Positions 7,845 to 15,181 of a stretch of DNA of 64,000 nucleotides are shown one piece after another (position 1 is the stretch's first letter; every line of letters starts with the position of its first letter). Location of the stretch: the NCBI RefSeq assembly GCF_025452095.1, contig NZ_CP104877.1, positions 1,426,001 through 1,490,000 of the forward strand. The letters are read 5' to 3'. Both the position numbers and the translations under genes were made by a program. Source of the stretch: Paenarthrobacter sp. JL.01a. Lineage in GTDB: Bacteria; Actinomycetota; Actinomycetes; Actinomycetales; Micrococcaceae. Below the pieces are notes generated by a model that saw nothing but the letters and a program-made list of their open reading frames with translations, searched no databases and was not told the origin of the DNA.

Positions 7845-8197
7845 TGGGCCTGTCCGCCGATCAAGGCTGCCAGGTTCTGCAGGGCTTCGGTGCGGGCCTT
7901 GTAGTAGACCCAGACTCCGCGCTTTTCCCGGTCCAGCAAACCGGCTTCGTGCAGCACTTTCAGATGGTGGCTGATGGTCGGCTGCGACAACTCGAAGGCA
8001 TCGTTCAGGTCGCAGACGCATGCTTCCCCGCCCGCGTGTGAGGCCACCAGGGACATCAGCCGCAACCGCACGGGATCCGCCAAAGCTTTTAACAGCGGCG
8101 CAACGCCGTCGGCTTCTTTCTCCGACAATGGCTCGCGTGCCAGCGGCGAGCAGCAGGCAACGGCCTGGACCGGGGTCAGCTCCAAAGACATAGACAC
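7841..8197 (-). CDS. arsR: ArsR/SmtB-family arsenite-responsive repressor
   Basis: A 118-residue winged-helix repressor. The recognition helix region is LSQPTISHHLKVLHEAGLLD with the beta-wing KRGVWVYYKA. A Cys pair at residues 15-16 (VACCSP) plus Cys60/Cys62 (EACVCDL) match the arrangement of corynebacterial ArsR, which binds As(III) with Cys15, Cys16 and Cys55. First gene of the ars operon. GTG at 8197 and ATG at 8191 are both possible. No ribosome binding site is visible, and the -10 sequence lies so close that the transcript may be leaderless. A perfect palindrome at 8200-8211 overlaps the promoter, which suggests autoregulation. Confidence 0.93.
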   Translation of the reverse strand: MSMSLELTPVQAVACCSPLAREPLSEKEADGVAPLLKALADPVRLRLMSLVASHAGGEACVCDLNDAFELSQPTISHHLKVLHEAGLLDREKRGVWVYYKARTEALQNLAALIGGQAQ

Positions 8198-8199
8198 AG

Positions 8200-8211
8200 G
8201 TAAATATTTAC
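8200..8211 (-). promoter_or_regulatory. arsR promoter/operator palindrome
   Basis: GTAAATATTTAC is a perfect 12-bp palindrome three bases upstream of the arsR GTG. On the minus strand, TAAATA within it can act as a -10 box 16 bp downstream of TTGCTT. That would place transcription initiation at about the first base of arsR, giving a leaderless mRNA with the repressor site over the -10. Confidence 0.65.
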
Positions 8212-8289
8212 ACTCATCAATATGTTAAGCAAGCCCTCGCGGTGGCAGGGCAGTTTTATTGTCGGGGGCGCGAGGTACAGTTGAATTAT

Positions 8290-8305
8290 TCGAATATATC
8301 TTCGA
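8290..8305. promoter_or_regulatory. LexA SOS box upstream of umuC
   Basis: TCGAATATATCTTCGA is a LexA-type palindrome 62 bases upstream of the umuC ATG. It is placed between a possible -35 (TTGAAT, 8281-8286) and an AT-rich -10 region (AATAAT, 8305-8310). The bases following it (TTCGAATAA) are identical to those at the umuD SOS box. Confidence 0.85.
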
Positions 8306-8367
8306 ATAATTGGCGTGTCCCTCCGTATCCGGTGGGCGCGCATGGTATTGCCGAGCCAAGGAGGAGC

Positions 8368-9666
8368 ATGTCCAGGCCAGCCCTAATGCACCGCATGCAG
8401 GAGATCGCCCACGTGGACATCAACTGCTTCTATGCCTCGGCGGAACGGGCTTTTAACCCTGCCCTTGAGGGCAAACCGCTGATCGTCCTTTCCAACAACG
8501 ATGGCTGCGCCGTCACCAGGTCGCCCGAAGCGAAGCGGCTTGGCATTGGCCTGGGGGATCCGTGGTTCAAACTGGCTCCGCGGGCAAAGGAATGGGGACT
8601 CATTGCCCTGTCCAGCAATTACGAGTTGTACGGGGACATCAGCTCACGGGTCATGGAGTTGCTGCAGCGCTACTCCGCCTGGCAGGAGGTGTATTCCATC
8701 GACGAGGCGTTCCTCGGCGTCAAAGGCAGGCCCGAGGAACTCTTGCACCTGGGGCGGACCATCAAAGAGGCATGCCGCAGAAATGTCGGGGTTCCGGTGT
8801 GCGTTGGAATTGCCCGCACCAAAACGCTTGCCAAGCTCGCCAACAAGTGGGCCAAACACAATCCGGCCTTCAATGGGGTGTGCCGCTGGGATTCGGTCCC
8901 GGAAGCGGAGCGTGAGGCGCTCATGGCCCGGCTTTCGGTCATCGAGATCTGGGGCATCGCCACCAGGCTAACCAAGCGCCTGAATGCCATGGGAATCTAC
9001 TCGATCCTGGACCTGGTTCGCGCCGAGCCTGTTGCCTTGCGTGACAAGTTTTCCATCGTCATGATGCGCACGGTCCTGGAGCTGCGGGGTACCCCGTGCA
9101 TCCCCATGGAAGAGGAACGGATCGGGCGGGACCAGTTGATCTTCTCGCGCTCCTTCTCCACGCCGATTACGACGACGGCCCAGCTGCGGCAGGTGCTGAG
9201 CGTCTACGGGCAGATGGCAAGTGCCCGATTGGCCAAACACGATCTCCAAGCCAAGCTCTTGACAGCGTTCGCGGCAACATCGGTCTACAACCCGAACGAC
9301 AAATCGTTTCCGACCGTCAGCGTCTCACTGCCCATGCCGACGTCGGACCCTGTCCTGCTGACGAAAGCCGCCCACGCCCTGGTGCCGAAGATCCAGGAGG
9401 GAACAAAGTACGCCAAAGCCGGCATCATGGTCACCGACCTCCGTCCCACCGGCAACCAGAAGCCCTTGGAGATCTTCGAGAACCGGCACGAGGAACGCGG
9501 CATTGGCAGTTTGCTGGAGGAAGTCAGCAAACGCTACGGCCGGGGCTCCATTGGCCTGGGACACGCAGGCATCAAAGGCGGTCCGGACTGGTCCATGAAG
9601 CGGGACATGCTCAGCCCCCGCTACACCACCAACTGGGATGAACTTCCCTTGGTGAAGGCGGCATAG
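8368..9666 (+). CDS. umuC: UmuC-like Y-family translesion DNA polymerase
   Basis: A 432-residue Y-family polymerase, full length for UmuC. Palm motifs with catalytic acidic residues are VDINCFYASAER (Asp17) and YSIDEAFLG (Asp112, Glu113). CVGIARTKTLAKLANKWAK is the conserved helix following the active site. The helix-hairpin-helix thumb (EIWGIATRLTKRLNAMGI) and the little-finger domain follow, ending with the UmuC-specific C-terminal region. AAGGAGGA lies immediately upstream of the ATG; an in-frame reading to 8242 would cover the SOS box and is rejected. Expected to be induced by DNA damage and activated by UmuD'. The UmuD-like gene is 6 kb upstream on the same strand. Confidence 0.93.
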   Translation: MSRPALMHRMQEIAHVDINCFYASAERAFNPALEGKPLIVLSNNDGCAVTRSPEAKRLGIGLGDPWFKLAPRAKEWGLIALSSNYELYGDISSRVMELLQRYSAWQEVYSIDEAFLGVKGRPEELLHLGRTIKEACRRNVGVPVCVGIARTKTLAKLANKWAKHNPAFNGVCRWDSVPEAEREALMARLSVIEIWGIATRLTKRLNAMGIYSILDLVRAEPVALRDKFSIVMMRTVLELRGTPCIPMEEERIGRDQLIFSRSFSTPITTTAQLRQVLSVYGQMASARLAKHDLQAKLLTAFAATSVYNPNDKSFPTVSVSLPMPTSDPVLLTKAAHALVPKIQEGTKYAKAGIMVTDLRPTGNQKPLEIFENRHEERGIGSLLEEVSKRYGRGSIGLGHAGIKGGPDWSMKRDMLSPRYTTNWDELPLVKAA

Positions 9667-9679
9667 CGTGACCGGGCTC

Positions 9680-10837
9680 CTAGGCGCGCAGACGGTATCC
9701 GCGCTTCACCACTGTTTCCACGAGCTTTCCGTCAGGCAACGAGGACCGCAGCCGGCTGACCGTCATGTCCAGGGCATGTACGGAGCCCCGCAGATCCAAA
9801 AGATCCGACAACGCTTCACGCGACAAGACCGCACCTCCTGCCCCAAGGAGCGCCCGCAACAGCAGGAGGGGAGCCGGTGCCAGTTCCACCACTTCGCCGT
9901 CGATCCGGAGGCAACGCCCGCGCAGCTCGATCGTGGCCGTCTTGGTCTCCAAGCGTCGAACGTGGTTCAGCGACAGGTGCTCGGTGACGAGGCGGATGAG
10001 CGCACCCATGCGGTAGCGGTCGGGGATCAGGGGAGTCAGCCCGGCGTCGACCAATGGCTGTGCCGTGACAGGCCCCACGGCCGCAACGGTCACGGGGCCC
10101 TTGAGCGCCTCGATGAGTTGTCTGTACAGGCCCATTTCGTGCGCAGTGCTCCACATGGCATCAACGGCCGGGGCACTGGTGAAGGTCAGGACGTCGAGAT
10201 TGCCATTGACGACGGCCTCGATCAGGCGCGGCAATTTGTCCTCGCCATCAGGCTTGACCCAGCGGTAGGGAGTCACCGTCAGGACAGTCGCTCCCGACAT
10301 GCGGAGCCGCTCCAGTTGGCGAACGTCCGTGTAACCGTGCAACTGCACTGCCACGGTCTTGCCGCGCACACCCTCCACCAGCAGCATATCCACCAGGGTG
10401 GCCGTGGTCTCGTCACTGCTGATTCCGACGTCGGCCAAACCGGCGGCGCGTACGGCGCCACGGGCTTTTGGTCCCCTGACGAACATGCGACAGGCCGACA
10501 GGGTTTCCAGGAGTTGCTCCCCGATGCCAAAGGAATCGGCCGCCTCACACCAACGCCGCATCCCGTAGGCGGTGGTGGCGATGCAGATATCCGGCTTGGC
10601 CTCAATGATGGTCCGGGTGTCCTCGATGAGGATCATGTCCTCCTGGACGGGGGCGATCTTCAACGCCGGAGCGTGCAGGACGCTCGCGCCGCGCCGCTCG
10701 AGGGCCTCGATGAGGTCGCGGGAACGGCGGTGCGAGGTGACGCCGATGCGGAATCCATCCAGGGGCGCTTCGGCGGCCTCTGCGGTGTCCGGTGCGGCAT
10801 TGGGGTCCAGGGCTTCGATGGCCCGTGCAACAGTCAT
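9680..10837 (-). CDS. nnaR: HemD-domain/OmpR-type DNA-binding fusion regulator, NnaR-like
   Basis: A 385-residue protein with two domains. Residues about 25-270 resemble uroporphyrinogen-III synthase (HemD; GFRIGVTSHRRSRDLIEALE, TFTSAPAVDAMW, VAAVGPVTAQPL). Residues about 290-385 form an OmpR/PhoB-type winged helix (VLSREALSDLLDLRGSVHAL, TVSRLRSSL, VVKRGYRLRA). The same fusion in Streptomyces coelicolor, NnaR, activates nitrite and nitrate assimilation genes together with GlnR. Third gene of the leftward nirB-cobA operon with a 12-bp gap to cobA and a GAAGG ribosome binding site. It is probably a regulator; whether the HemD domain is catalytic or senses a tetrapyrrole is unknown. Confidence 0.88.
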   Translation of the reverse strand: MTVARAIEALDPNAAPDTAEAAEAPLDGFRIGVTSHRRSRDLIEALERRGASVLHAPALKIAPVQEDMILIEDTRTIIEAKPDICIATTAYGMRRWCEAADSFGIGEQLLETLSACRMFVRGPKARGAVRAAGLADVGISSDETTATLVDMLLVEGVRGKTVAVQLHGYTDVRQLERLRMSGATVLTVTPYRWVKPDGEDKLPRLIEAVVNGNLDVLTFTSAPAVDAMWSTAHEMGLYRQLIEALKGPVTVAAVGPVTAQPLVDAGLTPLIPDRYRMGALIRLVTEHLSLNHVRRLETKTATIELRGRCLRIDGEVVELAPAPLLLLRALLGAGGAVLSREALSDLLDLRGSVHALDMTVSRLRSSLPDGKLVETVVKRGYRLRA

Positions 10838-10849
10838 ATCTATTTACCT

Positions 10850-11884
10850 TCAGGCTTCAAGGAGCGAAGCCGCGAGTCGGCTCAGTTCAGCGGATGCTTC
10901 GGCGTGATTCCGGTTTGCTTCGGCCACCCGGACCACCTCACCGATGACCAGGACGGCCGGGTTGCTGCAGCCGGTCGCCGCTGTTTCGATATTACCGAGG
11001 TCGGCGATGGTGGTGCGCTGGCCGGGTCGGTAGCCACGTTCCACAACGGCCACGGGCATGTCGGATGTCATGCCCGCGCGACGCAGGCCGGCGGCGAGCT
11101 GTGGCAGTGTTCCTATGCCCATGAGGACCACAATGGTGCCGCCCAGTCCTGCGAGGTGGAGGTGTTCCTTCTCCGTCAAGGGGGCGTGGCCGGAAACCAC
11201 TGTGAACATGTGGCTCACTTCCCGGTGCGTCACCGGAATCCCCGCGGCCGCAGGCACGGAGATGGCGCTGGTAACGCCCGAAACAACCCGGACGGGAATC
11301 CCGGCCGCTACGCAGGCTGCAACCTCTTCGCCGCCACGTCCAAACACATACGGGTCACCGCCCTTGAGCCTGACGACGTTCTTGCCCAGCAGTGCCGCTT
11401 CCACCATGAGCTTTTCAATATCCCGCTGCGTCACCTTGTGCAGGCCTGGCTGCTTTCCGACATCCACCAGCTCTGCGGCGGTCAGGCCTGCCAGTTCCTG
11501 GCAGGGGGCCAAACGGTCGTAGAACACGACGTCGGCATCCCGCAACGCGTCCATGGCACCTACCGTCAGCAAGTCCAGCGCGCCTGGTCCTCCACCCACC
11601 AGGGTTACGTGTCCGGCGGCGCCGGGTGCCGGCTCAAACGCCACGGGGATGCCCGCGGCGCGGCAGCGTTCCACCAGCGCGGCCCAGCGGTCGTCGCCGT
11701 CGTCCACTACGGCTACCAGGAACGGACGTGCCGGGAGCTGGCCGTTGGCCGGAACCGCGTCCGGAGTGCCGAGGCGGTGAACGGTGGCGCCAGCGTGCTG
11801 GTAGCGGCGGACGGCTTGCCGGACGGTCTTGTCGGATCCTGCGACCAACACATCGCGGCCGGTGAGATCAATGGTGAGCTGCAT
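10850..11884 (-). CDS. cobA: Uroporphyrinogen-III C-methyltransferase with vestigial N-terminal domain
   Basis: A 344-residue SAM-dependent enzyme making precorrin-2, the siroheme precursor needed by nitrite reductase. The methyltransferase part (about residue 92 on) has the family motifs VTLVGGGPGALDLLT, VVFYDRL, VRLKGGDPYVFGRGGEE and PVTHREVSHMFTVVSGH. The first about 90 residues resemble the dehydrogenase/ferrochelatase half of CysG (GRDVLVAGSDKTVRQAVRRY), but the nucleotide-binding GGGxxA is degraded to GSDKTV, so dehydrogenase activity is doubtful. Second gene of the nirB operon, 12 bp from each neighbour, with AAGGGG before the ATG. Confidence 0.92.
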   Translation of the reverse strand: MQLTIDLTGRDVLVAGSDKTVRQAVRRYQHAGATVHRLGTPDAVPANGQLPARPFLVAVVDDGDDRWAALVERCRAAGIPVAFEPAPGAAGHVTLVGGGPGALDLLTVGAMDALRDADVVFYDRLAPCQELAGLTAAELVDVGKQPGLHKVTQRDIEKLMVEAALLGKNVVRLKGGDPYVFGRGGEEVAACVAAGIPVRVVSGVTSAISVPAAAGIPVTHREVSHMFTVVSGHAPLTEKEHLHLAGLGGTIVVLMGIGTLPQLAAGLRRAGMTSDMPVAVVERGYRPGQRTTIADLGNIETAATGCSNPAVLVIGEVVRVAEANRNHAEASAELSRLAASLLEA

Positions 11885-11896
11885 GGAGACCCCTTG

Positions 11897-14509
11897 TTAT
11901 TCGCTGCGGACCGGGATGGTGGAGGCGATGAGCACGCCGCCCTTTTCTTCATTCGTGGCAGGGCGGATCTGGCCGCGCTCCGGAACGAAGGCAATGGACT
12001 CGTCCTTCTGGTCGGGGGCGTTGACGAAGGAGCGGAAGCGGCGGAGGCGTTCGGGGTCCTTCAGTGTCTCAGCCCACTCGTCCTGGTAGGTGTCGATGTG
12101 CTTGGCCATCGCGGCTTCAAGTTCAGCGGCAATACCCAGGGAGTCGTGAACCACCACGTCCTCAACGTGCTTGATGTCGCCGTCGAGCTCTTCTTGCCAG
12201 CGGGCGGTGCGCTGCAGGCGGTCGGCGGTGCGGATGTAGTACATCAGATAGCGGTCGATGTACTTCAGCAGCGTTTCATCGTCCAGGTCCTTGGCGAGCA
12301 GTTTGGCGTGGGCCGGAGTGGCGCCGCCGTTGCCTCCCACGTAGAGGTTCCAGCCATCGGCCGTGGCGATCACTCCGACATCCTTGCCCCGGGCCTCGGC
12401 GCACTCGCGCGCGCAGCCGGAGACACCCATTTTGAGTTTGTGCGGGCTTCGCAGGCCCCGGTACCGCAGTTCCAGTGCGATGGCCATGGCCACGGAATCC
12501 TGGACGCCGAAGCGGCACCACGTGGATCCGACGCAGGACTTCACTGTGCGCAGGCTCTTCCCGTAGGCCTGGCCCGACTCGAATCCCGCGTCCACCAGTT
12601 CCTTCCAGATGTCCGGCAGCTGCTCGAGCCTGGCACCAAACATATCGATGCGCTGACCACCGGTGATCTTGGTGTAGAGGTTGTACTTCTCCGCCACCGC
12701 TGCGATGACGCCGAGCCCCTTGGGCGTGATCTCACCGCCTGCGATACGGGGGACCACCGAGTAGGTTCCGTCCTTCTGCATGTTGGCCAAGGCTCGGTCG
12801 TTGGTGTCCTGCAGCGAACCACGCCCGGCGTCCAGGACGTAGGCGGAGTGCTGGCTGGCCAGGATCGAGGCAATGGTCGGCTTGCAGATGTCGCAGCCCG
12901 CGCCTGTGCCGTACTTGGCCATGATCTCCTCGAAGGACGTGAGTTCAAGGACCCGGATGGCATCGAAGAGTTCCTGGCGGGAGAGGCTGATGTGCTCGCA
13001 CAGGGCCTTGGATACCTCAATGCCGGACTTGGTCAGCTCTCCTTCCAGGAGCTTCTTCAGCATGGGAACGCAGGAGCCGCACTGGGTTCCGGCACGGGTG
13101 CAGCCTTTGAGTTCGCCGAGTTCCTGGACCGGGGCATTGCCTTCGCACGCGCCGCAACCGTTGATGGTGTCCCGGATGGTGCCGGCGGCCACGTTGTTGC
13201 AGGAGCACAGGATCGCGTCATCGGGCAGCTCTGTCTCCGGTGCCTCCCCGCCGCCGGCAGCGCTCAGGTAAGCTCCCGGTTCAGCGGACAACTCCCGCCC
13301 CAACAGCGGTCGAAGGCTCATGTACGGAGATGCGTCGCCGACGAAGATAGCGCCCAGGAGGGTTTTGGCATCATCGGTGGTGACGATCTTCTGGTAGACG
13401 CCACGGGCAGGGTCGGCGTAGACGATTTCCAGGGAATGCTCGGTGCGGGCAAAGGCGTCGCCAAAGCTGGCAACATCCACTCCGGAAAGCTTGAGCTTGG
13501 TGGCCGTATCGAAACCGGGGAAAGTTGCTTCCCCGCCATGCAGCCGGTCGGCAACGATCTCAGCCATGGTGTTGGCCGGAGCCACCAGCCCCAGGCACAT
13601 CCCGCCGAAGTTGGCCACCTCGCCGATGGCCCAGATGCTCTCCACCTCGGTGGCGCAGAAGTCGTTGATGACCACGCCGCCGCGCGGGCCAAGGCTGAAC
13701 AGCTGCTCTTCTGCCTCGGCTGCGCGGAAGAGGTCATCCCGGGGCCTGACACCAATGGCCACAATCACCAGATCAGCCGGGATGGTGCGTCCATCGGCCA
13801 TGAGGACCCCGGTGACCTGGCCGTCGTCGTCGGTCAGGACTTCGGAGGGGAAGACGCCGCCGTGCACTTCGAAGCCCTTGGCCGCGATCAAACGGCCCAA
13901 GGCCTGGCCCGCGCCCTCATCCAACTGGGTGTTCATCAACCACGGGGAGCCGTTGATGACAACGGGCGTCGCGCCGAGCTGCTCGGTACCAGCGGCAGAT
14001 TCAAGGCCAAGGAGACCACCGCCGATGGTGACCGCGTTGACCTTCCGGCCGAGCTTTGCGGTCAACTCCGCGATGGCCTTGTTGATGGACCACACGTCCT
14101 CGAGGGTGCGGTACACGTGCGTGTGCTCGGATCCGGGAATGGGAAGCCGTGCGGCATCAGAACCTGTTGCGACCACCAGGTGGTCGTAGTCGTACTTGTT
14201 GCCTGCGGCCGTGAGGACGCTCTTGGCAACGGAGTCGATCCTGACCGCGCGCTCGCCGGTCTTCAGTTCGACGGCGGGGTGCTCCCACATCGCCGCCTCG
14301 CCCAGGGTGAGGTCAACGTCGACCTCAGTGAGGGCCTTGCTCAAGGCCACACGGTCGTAGGGGAGGTGCGCCTCCTCAGCCAATACCGTAAGCTGCCAGC
14401 CTTCAAGACCGCGATTGACCATGGCATCGGTGAAGCGGTGGGCCGCGGGACCGCCGCCGACGACGACGACGCGGCGTGGAGTCCCTGTGCTTGAAGTGTG
14501 TCCGGTCAC
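11897..14509 (-). CDS. nirB: Assimilatory NAD(P)H nitrite reductase, large subunit
   Basis: An 870-residue cytoplasmic enzyme that reduces nitrite to ammonium with NAD(P)H. Domains in order: FAD/NAD(P)-binding pyridine nucleotide reductase (VVVGGGPAAHRFTDAM; VTIGGGLLGLESA); a BFD-type [2Fe-2S] segment with four Cys (CSCNNVAAGT...GCGACEG, then CTRAGTQCGSC); a second related segment (GAGCDICKPTIAS); a sulfite/nitrite reductase ferredoxin-like half-domain; and the siroheme/4Fe-4S region (KSCVGSTWCRFG, VSGCARECAEA). Length is normal for NirB. GTG start with AAAGG upstream. First gene of a leftward operon with cobA and the NnaR-like regulator. An 11-bp-periodic GlnR-type array lies 68 bp upstream. 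Confidence 0.96.
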   Translation of the reverse strand: MTGHTSSTGTPRRVVVVGGGPAAHRFTDAMVNRGLEGWQLTVLAEEAHLPYDRVALSKALTEVDVDLTLGEAAMWEHPAVELKTGERAVRIDSVAKSVLTAAGNKYDYDHLVVATGSDAARLPIPGSEHTHVYRTLEDVWSINKAIAELTAKLGRKVNAVTIGGGLLGLESAAGTEQLGATPVVINGSPWLMNTQLDEGAGQALGRLIAAKGFEVHGGVFPSEVLTDDDGQVTGVLMADGRTIPADLVIVAIGVRPRDDLFRAAEAEEQLFSLGPRGGVVINDFCATEVESIWAIGEVANFGGMCLGLVAPANTMAEIVADRLHGGEATFPGFDTATKLKLSGVDVASFGDAFARTEHSLEIVYADPARGVYQKIVTTDDAKTLLGAIFVGDASPYMSLRPLLGRELSAEPGAYLSAAGGGEAPETELPDDAILCSCNNVAAGTIRDTINGCGACEGNAPVQELGELKGCTRAGTQCGSCVPMLKKLLEGELTKSGIEVSKALCEHISLSRQELFDAIRVLELTSFEEIMAKYGTGAGCDICKPTIASILASQHSAYVLDAGRGSLQDTNDRALANMQKDGTYSVVPRIAGGEITPKGLGVIAAVAEKYNLYTKITGGQRIDMFGARLEQLPDIWKELVDAGFESGQAYGKSLRTVKSCVGSTWCRFGVQDSVAMAIALELRYRGLRSPHKLKMGVSGCARECAEARGKDVGVIATADGWNLYVGGNGGATPAHAKLLAKDLDDETLLKYIDRYLMYYIRTADRLQRTARWQEELDGDIKHVEDVVVHDSLGIAAELEAAMAKHIDTYQDEWAETLKDPERLRRFRSFVNAPDQKDESIAFVPERGQIRPATNEEKGGVLIASTIPVRSE

Positions 14510-14576
14510 TGGTGGGCCTTTCGCAAATGGTGCAGACGGATCTCCGCAACGTGTGGTCCCAGCCTAGGAAGGGGCA

Positions 14577-14636
14577 GTTTCGCTTCAGTTTCCCGTTTGT
14601 TTCGTGGTCTTAACTTCTGCATCACGAACGCGTTTC
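14577..14636 (-). promoter_or_regulatory. GlnR-type operator array, six half-sites at 11-bp period
   Basis: Read on the minus strand, six pentamers lie exactly 11 bp apart (6-bp gaps): GAAAC (14632-14636), GTGAT (14621-14625), GTTAA (14610-14614), then GAAAC at 14599-14603, 14588-14592 and 14577-14581. The actinobacterial GlnR box is gTnAC-N6-GaAAC repeated, so four half-sites match the b-type perfectly and two match the a-type at four of five positions. The array lies between divergent nirB and nirD and probably serves both, giving nitrogen-limitation control. Confidence 0.75.
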
Positions 14637-14791
14637 AGCAGGTGTGAGGTGTCTTTTACCAATCGGACACAAAGGCGCACCCCGGACGAAACACCCCGGT
14701 TTTAGCGTGGAGGAGTGGCCACAAGCGTGGCCTGGTCCGGCAGATGCGGCAGTGGAATACGGCACTCCCGGACACAGTGAGAGGGGCTGAA

Positions 14792-15178
14792 ATGACCGTA
14801 ATTCTGGACCGCGCTGGGACTTTGGACAGTGCCGAGGGACTGGCCGAGGGCATCACCTGGCACCGCGTTTGCCCTCTGGACGAGCTTGAGCCCGCCTGGG
14901 GAGAAGCGGCACTGATCGAGGGCCGCCAGGTCGCACTCTTTCGAACAGGACCGTCAGAGGTATTTGCCGTCGCCCAGCAGGACCCGGCCACTCTCGCCAA
15001 CGTCATGGCGCGCGGAATCATCGGCTCCCGGGGCAGCCGGCCCACCATCGCTTCCCCGCTCCATAAAGAGGTTTACGACCTCGAAACAGGCGAGTGCTTC
15101 AGCAACGCCGAACTCAGTCTCGAAGTCTTCGCCACCCGCCACGTGGGCGGCTTCGTTGAGGTCGGGCTCCAGGCTTGA
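14792..15178 (+). CDS. nirD: Nitrite reductase small subunit
   Basis: A 128-residue Rieske-fold partner of NirB. Recognisable features are WHRVCPLDELEPAWGEAALIEGRQVALFRTG, the segment GSRGSRPTIASPLHKEVYDLETGECF (described across two motifs) and FATRHVGGFVEVGL. As in other NirD proteins the Rieske Cys/His ligands are absent, so it carries no cluster and is structural or regulatory. The ATG at 14792 is chosen at the family start (TVILDRAGTL); an in-frame ATG at 14744 would add 16 atypical residues. Unusually, it is divergent from nirB instead of following it. It ends 3 bp before the convergent phosphohexomutase gene. Confidence 0.9.
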   Translation: MTVILDRAGTLDSAEGLAEGITWHRVCPLDELEPAWGEAALIEGRQVALFRTGPSEVFAVAQQDPATLANVMARGIIGSRGSRPTIASPLHKEVYDLETGECFSNAELSLEVFATRHVGGFVEVGLQA

Positions 15179-15181
15179 AAG

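Noticed and set aside
9668-14494. A single 1608-codon open reading frame on the plus strand
   Set aside because: It is antisense to nirB, cobA and the HemD-fusion regulator, all of which have clear family motifs. High third-position GC keeps the opposite frame open. Its composition (His, Gly, Gln-rich) is that of a shadow frame.
14744-14791. An earlier in-frame start for nirD
   Set aside because: The extra 16 residues do not resemble NirD, and the ribosome-binding-like GAGAGGGG lies just before the ATG at 14792.
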